From a virus, in the IMG/VR virus record IMGVR_UViG_3300028581_000068, positions 1 through 48,825 of that record: 48,825 nucleotides of DNA. The stretch is one strand, 5' to 3'. This document shows positions 1 through 9,000 of the stretch, piece by piece. The position numbers and the translations under genes were made by a program. The notes beneath the pieces are model-generated. The model saw only the letters and a list, made by a program, of their open reading frames with translations. It did not search any database and was not told the DNA's origin. How positions within the stretch are numbered: position 1 is the first letter of the stretch; every line of letters starts with the position of its first letter.

Positions 1-28
1 CCAAACTATCTCTATCTATTTTCGCCAT
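1..28 (-). CDS. Start of a gene cut by the window edge
   Basis: An ATG on the minus strand opens a frame reading MAKIDRDSL before the window ends. It follows an A-rich run, as at other starts here, and lies about 35 bases downstream of a TATTTAT late-type element. Only nine codons are visible, so no function can be given. The promoter class suggests a late or virion gene. Confidence 0.45.
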
Positions 29-62
29 TTTTTTTTTTTTATCTTTAAAAACGTTGTTATGG

Positions 63-69
63 ATAAATA
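63..69 (-). promoter_or_regulatory. Putative late promoter element (TATTTAT)
   Basis: The coding (minus) strand reads GATATTTATCC, matching the element found upstream of the sheath, tube, chaperone, baseplate and neck genes in this window. It lies between the stop of the 166-aa gene and the start of the gene that runs off the left edge. The late-promoter role is inferred from the recurrence alone. Confidence 0.45.
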
Positions 70-71
70 TC

Positions 72-101
72 ACAAAGTAGTCGCTTAGGCAACCACTTTG
101 T
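72..101. repeat. Inverted repeat around a stop codon
   Basis: ACAAAGTAGTCGC pairs with GCAACCACTTTGT (13 positions, two as G-U in one RNA strand), leaving a four-base loop that contains the TAA stop of the 166-aa gene. On the minus strand no U-run follows, so it is a poor intrinsic terminator for that gene. It may protect the 3' end or be a weak terminator. On the plus strand a T-run follows, but no plus gene enters from the left. Confidence 0.4.
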
Positions 102-585
102 TATATTTTTTTTTGCTTAATGAATCTCTAATCTCAAACATTATAACTGGTATAATTTCTTTTATAACCACAGCATAACGTACTTTTGGGGGAAAATAAT
201 TACCAGAAAACACTGATTTTGCAACACTTTTCTTATCTATCTTAATCTCAAACTGAAAGTCATCAATTTTTTCGAAAATGTTTCTAGGTTCTTGGTCTGG
301 TTGAACAAAATAAGGGTTGTAGTTATTCCAAAGATAATCCTTCGATTTATTTTTCAAATAGTTAGGTATGATACCCATGCTACCATGATAACCATTGTTC
401 ATTCCGCAAATAGCATCCATCAATTCTTTCATCTCCCACGAGCCAATACTATTTTCGTTAAAATCACGAATGTTAAAATACCTTTGGCAGATAATATGAT
501 TGTTTATGTAAAGAACGAATTCAAAACGTTGTTCTTCAACTTTCTTTTGGTCAAATGTTCCTGTGTTTACTTTTGTGTTTGTCAT
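85..585 (-). CDS. Hypothetical protein, 166 aa
   Basis: I do not recognise a family. The protein is soluble-looking with mixed charge. It has no signal peptide or membrane segment and ends in a lysine-rich stretch (SKKKYNKVVA). Its middle contains a Trp/Tyr/Asn-rich segment (DYLWNNYNPYFVQP). It lies 16 bases downstream of the 5' nuclease gene on the same strand and is probably cotranscribed with the nuclease, uvsX and gp32-like genes, so a role in DNA replication or recombination is possible by context only. The start is the ATG at 585, directly after an A/T-rich spacer. Confidence 0.6.
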   Translation of the reverse strand: MTNTKVNTGTFDQKKVEEQRFEFVLYINNHIICQRYFNIRDFNENSIGSWEMKELMDAICGMNNGYHGSMGIIPNYLKNKSKDYLWNNYNPYFVQPDQEPRNIFEKIDDFQFEIKIDKKSVAKSVFSGNYFPPKVRYAVVIKEIIPVIMFEIRDSLSKKKYNKVVA

Positions 586-601
586 AATTTAAATTTAAAT
601 G

Positions 602-1651
602 TTAAAAATTGTTTTCTCTGTCTATTAGTTTTTTAAATGGTTCTAAAAAGGTAGCGTACCTAGTCTCACCTAATGCTTTGTCTAACCCATCTCTTTTCAT
701 CATGATAAAAACATTTTTGAGGTCTCTACCCGATGAGTCAAGGGTTCCGTCTATCAAATGTTTTAATTCTATTACACCGTTTTCAGTTAACATTGGTCTT
801 GACAAGTTTACCAGCCTATCATTAATCTCATAAATCTTGTCTTTTTGAACACCATCTGTAACCTTGTTTATGATATTATCTAGGATTGTAAGAGGTTTCT
901 GTTTGTTGGTTACTCTATCACTTTGTAACCTTTTTGCTTCTTGGATTACGTCATCTACACTTAGTTTACGTTGTTTTAAATCTGGAAATAAAGAAAGTAA
1001 TTTTGTCTCGCCTAAACCTTTGATGCCTTTTATGCTATCACTAACATCTCCAATCATGGTTTTTATAAGAACAGAATTATCTTTGTGATGGCAAAAGTAC
1101 GAAGAATAATTGGTTAAACCAACGTATTCTTTTAAATCTATAAAATAAATTCTTATTTCTTCAGATATTAACTGCAAAAAGTCTCTATCTGTCGACACAA
1201 TTGTAATTTGTTCGTTTTCCTTTTTATTTAAACAATAGTACGCTATGAAGTCATCACTTTCAATAACTTCATGTTTTAACTGTCTAACATACATTTCGTT
1301 TAAATAGTCCCAAACCATCTTTCTCTGTTTTAGTTCAGATAGTTCTATTGGTTGGGTGCCGTTTATATAATCTTTACCACGGCCACTTTTGTATGGTTCG
1401 TATATTTCGTATCTTAGCTTTCCGCTATAGTTTCCATCCCAGAAAACATAAACCTTATGGTAAAGGTCATCTGTTAAGATTTTTCGTAAAATAGTGAGGA
1501 ATGAATACAAACCACCAATGTGTTCACCACTACTGTTGTATTCTCCTTTGGCACCGAAATACCCTACTTTAAATAGGGCATTTCCGTCTACCAAAAGTGT
1601 ATTTTGTTTCTTTATTATTTTTTCACCATTACGTGGTGGTCTTTTATTCAC
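602..1651 (-). CDS. rnh: FEN-type 5'-3' exonuclease / RNase H (T4 Rnh-like)
   Basis: Predicted structure-specific 5' nuclease that removes RNA primers and flaps during lagging-strand synthesis. The N-terminal PIN/FEN domain starts with LLVDGNALFK, whose Asp is a metal ligand. It continues with VFWDGNYSGKLRYEIYEPYK, the acidic VIESDDFIAYY and the STDRDFLQL motif. A helix-3-turn-helix DNA-binding segment follows (IGDVSDSIKGIKGLGETK). These are the hallmarks of T4 RNase H and the 5' exonuclease domain of bacterial Pol I. At 349 aa it is close to T4 RNase H (305 aa). It lies upstream of a 166-aa unknown and downstream of uvsX, so recombination and replication genes cluster here as in other T4-like phages. 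The family call is strong; whether RNA primers or DNA flaps are the main substrate is inferred. Confidence 0.88.
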   Translation of the reverse strand: MNKRPPRNGEKIIKKQNTLLVDGNALFKVGYFGAKGEYNSSGEHIGGLYSFLTILRKILTDDLYHKVYVFWDGNYSGKLRYEIYEPYKSGRGKDYINGTQPIELSELKQRKMVWDYLNEMYVRQLKHEVIESDDFIAYYCLNKKENEQITIVSTDRDFLQLISEEIRIYFIDLKEYVGLTNYSSYFCHHKDNSVLIKTMIGDVSDSIKGIKGLGETKLLSLFPDLKQRKLSVDDVIQEAKRLQSDRVTNKQKPLTILDNIINKVTDGVQKDKIYEINDRLVNLSRPMLTENGVIELKHLIDGTLDSSGRDLKNVFIMMKRDGLDKALGETRYATFLEPFKKLIDRENNF

Positions 1652-1681
1652 AAACTCATTATTAATAGGTTAAACAATAAA

Positions 1682-2779
1682 TTAAGCCATCATGTCTTCT
1701 TTGCTTAATCCGATTTCTTCTTTTTCAATCACAAAATCATCATACTCTGTGTTCAAATGAGCTTTTATGAACTCTTTGTGTTCTTCTTTGTAGTCATTGA
1801 TTTTATCTGGGTTCCAATAACCATGTGGTGTTGATGCAATCTTACCTTTTTGTTCAATACCGTTAACTTGATTCTTTTCACATCTGATTCTTGTTTCAAC
1901 ACCGAACTGAAACTCTTCACCAGCAAATATAGCTTTTAATTTTTCAGTACTATGTGTAAGAATACCACCAAAATGGAAGATAAGTCTTGGGGAATAAAAG
2001 AACGCTTCACCACCCTTATGTTTGATAACTTTGTTTTCATTATCTAACCATATTTGCTGAACTACAGCAAATGTAGCAGTATAAGGCGCATCTTCTCTTC
2101 TAGAAGCTGGAATTCTATAATTAATTAGTGATTTAAAGCATGTGGCCAAAGCACCAGCAGTCCATTGATTGTTGGTAGTTTTTGATGTTGCTCCTTTGAA
2201 ACAGTTTATTGAACCAACTGAATCCCAGAAGAAAGCAACATCTCTTGGTAATCTTCCTTCTTGTTGTGCATCCAATATTGTATGCATGTGGTATGATATG
2301 TCCTCAACAACTGGTTCATATCTTAAAGGTTTTGTACCCATTTTGCTATGTTGATGGTCATAACAAACGTACATTTTTAAAAGGTCTGGACCTTGTAAGA
2401 AAATGAAATCACCACGATAATTTAATTCTCCAGTTTCTTCATCAACATATTCTTCAAATTGAACTCCAATATTTTTTGCATGTGCCCAATTCCAGTTTCC
2501 TTCAGTTTCATAAATAATCGGTAGGATTCCCAATTTTTGACATCCAGCCACACCTTCATAAATCGCAGTTGATTTACCAGTGTTTGAGTATCCTCTAAAA
2601 CTAGTAAAATATCCAACTGGAATCCCTGGAACTTTAACCGCATCATGGAACGCTTCTGAAAGCGGTATCCATGCTAATTCTTTTTCTTTTACTGTAAAAT
2701 TGAGCCCTTGTGTTTTCTTAAAATCTTCTAAGTTAAAATCTTTTTTCTCAATAGGTTTTTTAGTAGGTTTCTTCGCCAT
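1682..2779 (-). CDS. uvsX: UvsX-like RecA-family recombinase
   Basis: Predicted strand-exchange ATPase that coats ssDNA and drives recombination-dependent replication and repair. The Walker A loop GYSNTGKST lies near residues 62-70, followed by a conserved YETEGNWNW segment holding the catalytic Glu. Walker B is the hydrophobic strand ending in FFWDSVGSIN near residues 175-187. At 365 aa it is close to T4 UvsX (391 aa). The Walker A replaces the usual GPxxxGKT with GYSNTGKS, as in other phage UvsX proteins. It lies between the gp32-like gene, with a terminator in between, and the 5' nuclease, so the ssDNA-binding partner is encoded next door. No clear promoter was seen in the short gap upstream, so it may depend on read-through past the gp32 terminator. 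Confidence 0.9.
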   Translation of the reverse strand: MAKKPTKKPIEKKDFNLEDFKKTQGLNFTVKEKELAWIPLSEAFHDAVKVPGIPVGYFTSFRGYSNTGKSTAIYEGVAGCQKLGILPIIYETEGNWNWAHAKNIGVQFEEYVDEETGELNYRGDFIFLQGPDLLKMYVCYDHQHSKMGTKPLRYEPVVEDISYHMHTILDAQQEGRLPRDVAFFWDSVGSINCFKGATSKTTNNQWTAGALATCFKSLINYRIPASRREDAPYTATFAVVQQIWLDNENKVIKHKGGEAFFYSPRLIFHFGGILTHSTEKLKAIFAGEEFQFGVETRIRCEKNQVNGIEQKGKIASTPHGYWNPDKINDYKEEHKEFIKAHLNTEYDDFVIEKEEIGLSKEDMMA

Positions 2780-2813
2780 TTTAATGTTATTAATTTAAAT
2801 TGTTATTCTAGAA

Positions 2814-2840
2814 CAAAAAAAGGCGATTCCTCACCTTTCT
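2814..2840 (-). terminator. Intrinsic terminator after the ssDNA-binding gene
   Basis: On the minus strand AGGTGA-GGAA-TCGCCT forms a six-pair hairpin (one G-U) followed directly by seven T residues. It lies 29 bases past the gp32-like stop and ahead of uvsX. It probably makes gp32 transcripts more abundant than those of the recombination genes downstream. Confidence 0.75.
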
Positions 2841-2868
2841 TTGTGTGTAAAACATTAAAATTACCATT

Positions 2869-3774
2869 CTAAAATGGGAGGTCATCACCTTCCTCTTCTG
2901 CGGAAACCTCAACTGGAGCAGTCGGAGCAGTCGGAGCTGATACGATACCAGCTTTAACATTTTCAACACCCAATGTCAATTCAGATTCCAAAGAGTCGGT
3001 TTCGCTAGATGTTGCTGTCAAAGAAGCTTTGTCAATAAATTTCTTATCTTCAGAACTCCATACTGGAATACCACCTTTTACAATGATTTCCAAGTACTCG
3101 TAACTTCTAACAGAATAAACATCTTCCCAAGTTCTTGAATCTGACAACCAAGCTTTTGCTTCTTCAGCATTTTCTGAAAGCGGACTAGGGTCTAGGGATG
3201 CAACAGCGGATACAACTGGCACATTGGTTTGGTTTCTATTGATGGTTAACACAAGGTCACGACCAGTTTCTGGGTGTGTAACATCCTTTTTAAGAGCGTT
3301 AAGAACACCGATGATTTTGTCATAGATACCCTCTTTACGATAGTCGTGGTTAAATCTCCAGAATTTAACACCTTCTTCTGGGCGTTCTCTGTCAATAACT
3401 TTAACAACGTACATCATCTTTGCACTGTATTTTTTAGCAAGTTCTTTATCAGACTCTCTGCCAGTAGATAACAATGCTTCACGTGCTTCGCAGAAAGGAC
3501 ATGCTTCATCTTTTTCGTGTTTCAAGCAAGGGAATGTTTTCCACTCACCATCAACTTGAATTTTATGGCCATGCATCTCAACGAATGGTGTACCACCGTT
3601 TGTACTAGGTAAAATTCTGATTTGTTTTGTAGCTGACTTCACACCATCTTTAATGTAGGTGTTAAAGTAGTTTTTTAAGTCGTAAACCTTTTCTGATTTT
3701 TTCTCATACTTTGGTTTGTTGTTTGCTTCGTACTGTTCTAAAATAGCTTGCAAACTGGTTTTTTCATTACTCAT
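2869..3774 (-). CDS. 32: gp32-like single-stranded DNA-binding protein
   Basis: Predicted ssDNA-binding protein that coats replication and recombination intermediates. The central domain carries a Zn-binding cluster, C83-x2-H86-x5-C92-x2-C95 (PCLKHEKDEACPFC), comparable with the zinc ribbon of T4 gp32. Length (301 aa, exactly that of T4 gp32), a charged N-terminal segment and the position beside uvsX support the call. The C-terminus is Pro/Ala/Val-rich and then acidic, ending GDDLPF. This tip resembles bacterial SSB (…DDDIPF) rather than the longer acidic tail of T4 gp32, and it suggests docking onto host SSB-interacting proteins. Two tandem host-type promoters lie upstream and an intrinsic terminator follows, so the gene forms its own strong early or middle unit. 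Confidence 0.88.
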   Translation of the reverse strand: MSNEKTSLQAILEQYEANNKPKYEKKSEKVYDLKNYFNTYIKDGVKSATKQIRILPSTNGGTPFVEMHGHKIQVDGEWKTFPCLKHEKDEACPFCEAREALLSTGRESDKELAKKYSAKMMYVVKVIDRERPEEGVKFWRFNHDYRKEGIYDKIIGVLNALKKDVTHPETGRDLVLTINRNQTNVPVVSAVASLDPSPLSENAEEAKAWLSDSRTWEDVYSVRSYEYLEIIVKGGIPVWSSEDKKFIDKASLTATSSETDSLESELTLGVENVKAGIVSAPTAPTAPVEVSAEEEGDDLPF

Positions 3775-3828
3775 TTTTCTCTGTTTTTAAATTTATGTAG
3801 ATGTTATTTTTACTTAGTTTATGTGTTA

Positions 3829-3858
3829 CAAATATACTAAAAATATGACAAAAGTCAA
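3829..3858 (-). promoter_or_regulatory. Host-type promoter P2 for the gp32-like gene
   Basis: On the minus strand TTGAC is followed, 19 bases after the TTG, by TATATTTG, matching the Bacteroidetes primary-sigma pattern TTG / TAnnTTTG. It lies about 55 bases upstream of the gp32-like start. This is the nearer of two promoters in tandem. Confidence 0.75.
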
Positions 3859-3901
3859 GCAGAATATTGATTTATTTTAAGCCTATTTTAACTATAGAAT
3901 G

Positions 3902-3932
3902 CAAATATACTACACATTTTTCAATGTTGCAA
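3902..3932 (-). promoter_or_regulatory. Host-type promoter P1 for the gp32-like gene
   Basis: On the minus strand TTG and TATATTTG are separated by exactly 20 bases, the Bacteroidetes sigma-70-type layout. It lies about 73 bases upstream of P2 and points to the same gene. Tandem promoters would suit a protein needed in high copy. Confidence 0.7.
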
Positions 3933-3952
3933 GTACGGAACAATTCTAAATA

Positions 3953-3977
3953 AAAAAAGCCCCAAAAAGGGGCTTTT
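3953..3977. terminator. Strong bidirectional-looking terminator
   Basis: A GCCCC-AAAAA-GGGGC hairpin has an A-run on one side and a T-run on the other, so it can act in both directions. On the minus strand it follows the stop of the 258-aa acidic gene within a few bases and shields the gp32 promoters from read-through. Confidence 0.85.
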
Positions 3978-3981
3978 TTAT

Positions 3982-4758
3982 CTAGATATCTTCTTCTTCA
4001 TATTCTGGAATATCACCCTCGTCATAAGGGTTTTCTGGTGTTGAAAATGATTGTTTAATAGATGAATCACTGTAAGTTGAATCAACGTCATCTTTTGTTA
4101 AAATGTATTCTTTTGGTTTACCACCTGTACCCATAACATCATACATTCCCTCTTTATCAGCCCAATAATCACTTAATTTTTGATTGAAAGGATATGAGTG
4201 AAGTGACCTCATCTCCAATTTTTCAACTGGTGTTGGGTTTCTCTTTATGAGTTCTTGCTCTAATCCTTCTATTTTATTTGTGATGTCTGTCATGTTAGCA
4301 ACACGTGATTCCAAATCAGCCAATTTTTGTAGCAACACTTCTGTGTTTTTTGTAGCGGCATCAGCAGCTTTTTTAGCTTCTTCAGAACCTTTTACAATAG
4401 AGGTGACATCAACTTCAACCTCGTCACCAGATGGTTCATCCGCAGGCGCTTCTTCGTCATCCGCAGGTAATTCTTCGTCATCGGCTGGTTCTTCATCTGG
4501 TAAATCAGTAACTTCTTCTTCACCAGCTGGAGCCTCAACGCCTAAATCAGCTGCAACACTATCAGCAGCCGCTCCAATGTTATCTTCTGACTCCAAATCG
4601 TCTGGGGCTTCTTCAGCCTCATCCATGGTGTCACCTAAAATAAGGTTTTTAAACTCAGGAATTTCTTTTTTCTCTTGGTAGAAATCATATTCTAACAAAA
4701 GTTTAAATCTATTTTGTTCTTCCTTAAGCAAGCTAGGATTGAATTTAGTCTTTTTCAT
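3982..4758 (-). CDS. Acidic virion-type protein with possible capsid-targeting N-terminus, 258 aa
   Basis: Function unknown. The first 25 residues (MKKTKFNPSLLKEEQNRF, then KLLLEYDFY) are basic and amphipathic and contain L-x-E sites. A long, low-complexity Asp/Glu/Ala/Pro tract fills residues about 45-115, then a predicted coiled coil (residues 120-170; heptad-like LLQKLADLESRVANMTDITN). The C-terminus is again acidic (EYEEEDI). In T4-like phages, acidic and coiled-coil proteins with an L-x-E cleavage site are typical of prohead core or scaffold components, so a head-interior role is a reasonable guess. It shares one base (TAATG) with the 65-aa gene upstream, and both sit behind a TATTTAT late element. 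The start is fixed by that overlap. Confidence 0.7.
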   Translation of the reverse strand: MKKTKFNPSLLKEEQNRFKLLLEYDFYQEKKEIPEFKNLILGDTMDEAEEAPDDLESEDNIGAAADSVAADLGVEAPAGEEEVTDLPDEEPADDEELPADDEEAPADEPSGDEVEVDVTSIVKGSEEAKKAADAATKNTEVLLQKLADLESRVANMTDITNKIEGLEQELIKRNPTPVEKLEMRSLHSYPFNQKLSDYWADKEGMYDVMGTGGKPKEYILTKDDVDSTYSDSSIKQSFSTPENPYDEGDIPEYEEEDI

Positions 4759-4955
4759 TAGAATAATAATTGTCTTCCGTCTTCTGTTATTATCTTCTTG
4801 TTGATTCTTTCAACAATGCTTTTGTCGCCTTTTATTACGCAAACACCAGAACTACAATCCATATTTGGATTTTCACTGTTTTCCAACATTGAATTCAATG
4901 CTTTCATAAGGTCTTCAGTTTTTTTGTTTGTTTCTTTTTTATTCGTATTTTCCAT
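4758..4955 (-). CDS. Small hypothetical protein, 65 aa
   Basis: Not recognised. It has a Lys/Asn/Thr-rich N-terminus, a short central CSSGVC pair of cysteines and a C-terminus reading IITEDGRQLLF. The two close cysteines could bind metal or form a disulfide, but four ligands are not visible. It is the first gene behind the late element at 4988 and overlaps the 258-aa gene by one base, so the two are probably translationally coupled. The hydrophobic C-terminal tip could be a peptide docking motif, but this is speculation. Confidence 0.6.
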   Translation of the reverse strand: MENTNKKETNKKTEDLMKALNSMLENSENPNMDCSSGVCVIKGDKSIVERINKKIITEDGRQLLF

Positions 4956-4987
4956 AACTTTAGTTTATTAAAGTTGTTATCTTTTAT

Positions 4988-4994
4988 ATAAATA
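4988..4994 (-). promoter_or_regulatory. Putative late promoter element (TATTTAT)
   Basis: The coding strand reads GATATTTATATAAAAG about 33 bases upstream of the 65-aa start. It has the same core and similar spacing as the elements before known virion genes. Confidence 0.5.
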
Positions 4995-5005
4995 TCTCAA
5001 ACACA

Positions 5006-5407
5006 TTAAAAAATCCTCTGAATCTTGAAAATGCCTAGCTCTTGGCCGTTTAATAAAATAATCCTATCTTGATATTCTGACCAATCAATCTTATATGATT
5101 TATAGTCAATGTTTCCTATATCGCTACCAACTTTTAAATCAATTAGTTTATTTAAAGCGTTTATAGTATACAAAGCATTTCCTTTCTTGTGAATAGGTAC
5201 GGCATTTGGGAATAAGTCTTTTAAGTTTATTTTTTTATCTTTTTCAAATTTAAACTTAAATGTCATGATGACTTTTGATTCATCATCCAAGTTTTTATAA
5301 CAAAAAACTTTGTCTTTGGTTATTGAAAATTTAGCTTCTAGATAACTAATAAACCAATCAACTCTCTCTGGGAATATGAATGATGCTAGAAGAATCGTTT
5401 TGTCCAT
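5006..5407 (-). CDS. Hypothetical protein, 133 aa
   Basis: Function unknown. It has a mixed alpha/beta composition with no membrane segment. The ATG at 5407 follows an A-rich run and lies inside the end of the neighbouring 211-aa gene (50-base overlap in another frame), implying translational coupling. The first residues MDKTILLASFIF are hydrophobic but lack a signal-peptide cleavage site. Both genes appear to be driven by the host-type promoter just upstream of the 211-aa gene, so they are likely early. Confidence 0.6.
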   Translation of the reverse strand: MDKTILLASFIFPERVDWFISYLEAKFSITKDKVFCYKNLDDESKVIMTFKFKFEKDKKINLKDLFPNAVPIHKKGNALYTINALNKLIDLKVGSDIGNIDYKSYKIDWSEYQDRIILLNGQELGIFKIQRIF

Positions 5408-5993
5408 TTTTTATAGAATATAAGTACGGTGCAAATCTAATGTTTCCGTTTAGATAATTGATGCATTTTTTATATTCTATAAGTATCTCGTTTTCTCTCA
5501 AAAATACACTACTGCTGGCTTTTACCTTATCTTTTATTTTGTCTGAATCAAAACCGATATATTTTAATAATTTTAAATCTACCCCAAAGATAAAATTATC
5601 AGAATACATATACAGCATTTCACCATGTTCATAGGTTATAATGTTATCCAATGACTTTATTTTTCTAATTATTTTCATCATTGTTTTGCCCCTATATTGA
5701 ATAGGGTCAACGAATACATACACAACTTTGTCTGTAAATTGTTTATAAACCTTATTTATAAACCAAACCAAATCTTCATCGTGTTTATCTCTTTTCTCGG
5801 TTCTTTTAAAAGTCCAATAAAGATTATCAGATAATTGAACATCTGTTATGTCAAAATCTGGATAGTGCTTTGATACATAGTCATAACCAATTATAAGGGT
5901 TGGTAACCCATCTATAATAGAGTTAATTGACTTTACAACGTTAAAGTCTTCTGGAGCATTTACCTTTGTTGTTGTGACTATATTGGCTACCAT
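5358..5993 (-). CDS. Hypothetical protein, 211 aa, near-leaderless transcript
   Basis: Not recognised. It contains strands such as PTLIIGYDYV and KVVYVFVDPIQYRGKTMMKI that look like a Rossmann-type or nucleotide-binding alpha/beta core, but no complete Walker motif is present. I chose the ATG at 5993 (MVANIV). An upstream TTG at 6002 in the same frame lies inside the -7 element of a near-perfect host-type promoter and would not be transcribed. The start is only a few bases from the predicted transcription start, so the mRNA would be nearly leaderless. It overlaps the following 133-aa gene by 50 bases. Confidence 0.6.
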   Translation of the reverse strand: MVANIVTTTKVNAPEDFNVVKSINSIIDGLPTLIIGYDYVSKHYPDFDITDVQLSDNLYWTFKRTEKRDKHDEDLVWFINKVYKQFTDKVVYVFVDPIQYRGKTMMKIIRKIKSLDNIITYEHGEMLYMYSDNFIFGVDLKLLKYIGFDSDKIKDKVKASSSVFLRENEILIEYKKCINYLNGNIRFAPYLYSIKNGQNDSSSIIHIPRES

Positions 5994-5999
5994 ATCACG

Positions 6000-6030
6000 C
6001 AAAGGTACTAAAATTTATTCAATTTTGCAA
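6000..6030 (-). promoter_or_regulatory. Host-type promoter of the 211-aa gene
   Basis: On the minus strand TTG and TACCTTTG are spaced by exactly 20 bases, matching the Bacteroidetes TTG / TAnnTTTG consensus. It begins at the stop codon of the 2025-aa baseplate gene and ends 7 bases before the ATG at 5993. Confidence 0.75.
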
Positions 6031-6031
6031 G

Positions 6032-9000
6032 TTAACTGCATGTTTTTACTTGAACGGATGATTGGCTTATTGCTGGTGGGTTTACAGTGCTACCAGCTAG
6101 TACATTATTAACGCCAGCTCTAGTACCCCATGTAAATAAACTTTTACTTAATGATAATTTATATGCGCCAATGTTATTTTTTAAACCATCAACAATATCT
6201 TTGTAATAACCGTTTGTTAAAGTATCTACAGTTGCTTTTAAACCAGCATCTTTTGATGCGTAGTTTTTTACAAATGCTTTTCCTTTAGAACAAGAAAAGG
6301 CTGTTGATGATGGGCTACCTTGTGTTGTGTTGAAAGGGTTCCAAGCCGCTTTAGCGCCTTCAGCTTGTCTCCAAGCATACAAAAATTTCAAGTTTTCTGG
6401 TGTTGCTTGGGCACCCAAACTAGTTAATATTTGGGTGTAAAATTGAATATCAGCCGATGATGGTTGAACGACTGAAATGTTTTTATTTTCCAACTTATAA
6501 GTTTCTTCGGTTCCATCTAAGTTTTTATCCACTTTTTTATAATCGCATGTTGTATAAACCGCTTCTGTATTATTTTTATCGTTAGGGTTTCTAACAAAAT
6601 CTTTATACGGTTTATTGGTGCTGACTGTAATCGTTTTAACTTTAGGTCTCTGAGATAATATACACGCAGCACTTTTACCGTGATATTCAAAATGCCAAAA
6701 TTCTTCAAGGCCAGTATCATCTCTTAAAGCTTCTGGTATTATCCAACCATATGTGTATCCATTTTCTAATAACCAAACTATAGATTCATTTATGTTAAAA
6801 TTATATCCTTGCCCAACATTTGGTTTGCTATCAACATAATTTTTTATGATAGCACCACTTTTTGTTAAGAACTGAAAATCAACCGCAATACCCCATCCAT
6901 GATTTGAAGTGCCTGGTCTAGCAACACATCTTCTACCTTCACATGTTGCTTCATCATAAAGTCTTTGTTGTTCCTCTATAGTTCTAAAACCGCTATTTAT
7001 GTATGCGTAAACGCCACTGTTACCAGCAAAACCTTGACTTTTCATCCATACAACCCAATCTGTTAACATTTGATTAAGGGCTGTTACAGCTTCTGGGATT
7101 AATTGATTTTTAGCTTTATCCCCAGCTATTGTGTTTGAAATTCCAGCTGGTGTTTGAATAGGTAATAAACCTAAAGAATCTCGATTACCATTATTTCCAC
7201 CTCTATCTATTAATGTTAATACTATTGGTGGGAACGCTTTTGAACCTAGTGGTCTAGATGGTTCTGAAGGGTTTACATTGGCGGCATTAATGGTATCAAT
7301 CAAAGACATGTATAAATCACCAGCTTCAAATATTGGTGTTACTGATTTTCTTATTCTACTTCCAGTAAAATTAGTTGTCATATGATTTGGTTTTATGCTA
7401 TGTTTTACTCTAGTAATAACATAAGCACCATGAAACATAGGTATGTTATCCAATTGGAAATACATCATCGGTTGAATCATAGCGTTGCCCATCATTTCAA
7501 CCTCAACTTTATAACTTCTAACAGAATAAACATTATAGATGTTTTGACCAGCTAAAGTTCTGTATGTTTCAGCACCTTTTTTAGATATATCCTCCATTAT
7601 TTGTAATGATTCAGCTGTTTCGGCAAACTCACTTTGGTCTAAAACTATATCTTTGAATATGTTTTGGTTTTGCTGGCCAAATCTAACTTTGAAAAATACT
7701 GTTGGGTCTTCATAGTCATTGCTTGTTCTGGTTAAATCTGGTGGTATATCACCATCCCTAACGTCAAAGCCATCATTTGGGTAATTTGAACCCTTAAAGT
7801 CTAAATGTTTAGAACTTTGTCCAACGTACATACAAATAAATGATGGTCCAGAAACGCTTTCTGAATCTGAATATGTTGGGAATGGTTTAAAAACACTTTG
7901 TACTGTTTCTGGATTTCTATAGTTTATAAAAGATGGGAGGGCAATAAAGTCAAAATTATTTGATGATAAGATAGACGTAACCATATCATATAAACTAGTA
8001 TTTGGTTGCGTCTTCATAATATCATGTATTGGGAATGGGTTAACAGCAAATCTATCTCCAATATCTTCAAAAGACCTGCTTATAAACCTAAAGCTATCTA
8101 TTAACCTAAGTTTTGGTTCGTTAGAACCTGTTCTTTTTTTAGCCAACGATAAATCAGAGTCATTCCTACCACCACATTGAAAAAATATGCTGTCACCATC
8201 TTCAGATTCTGTTATCCATTTATCATACATGTTTTTACATGTTCTGTATAACATAAATTTTATAAGGTTATCATCTGAAGTTCCAAATATGCTATTCTTA
8301 ATTTCTTTTTTTTGTTGCTCTTCTGTTATTGGTTCCATACCTTTAAAATTTTCTAAAAAGGTATTAATATATAATTCAGTATTTTCTTTTGAAATTGTGA
8401 TATAACTTGCAGTACTAGTATTTACTGGTAATTTTTGTTTGTCCCATATTCTATATGACATATTAGAAATGACAACTTCTTTCTGTAAAACACTAATCAA
8501 TGTATTGGTAACGGGTGTGTCATCTTTTATCTCCAAGAAATAATTGTTTTCATATTCACTATCTATGTATGGATTAAAAATAATATAATTATCAAAATTT
8601 TTACCATAACGGTTTTTTACGCTTAATGTTTCCAAAGAATCATTAGTTATTGAACCTTTTGTTGTTTGATAAGCTGTGGACCAACTACCTTGTGGTGTTA
8701 ATTCTAATTCAGACTTAATTGCATTCCAATCATCACTTTTTGCGAAATCCAAAAATGAATTTTTAAATTCTTCTTTTGCTTGTTTTGGTAGTTTTAATAA
8801 GACTTCATCAAGTTTTCTATATTTATAACCAAAACCACTAACATAATTATCATTAATAAATGACATCGGAACTATAGGAAAACTCCTTAAAGTATCCAAA
8901 TTTGTTGTAAAATTTACAAATTCATTTACAGTTAAATATTCATCTTTCTTTGGATATACATCTGGGTGTGATGTTGGTGAATTTGTTCCAAATGTTGGTA

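Noticed and set aside
4247-4681. Plus-strand frame of 144 codons, Ser-rich
   Set aside because: It is the antisense of the Asp/Glu/Ala tract of the 258-aa gene. Its Ser/Ala low complexity comes only from the complementary GAA/GAT/GCT codons.
6000-6002. TTG start for the 211-aa gene
   Set aside because: The TTG lies within the -7 element of a strong host-type promoter, so it would not be in the transcript. The ATG at 5993 is preferred.
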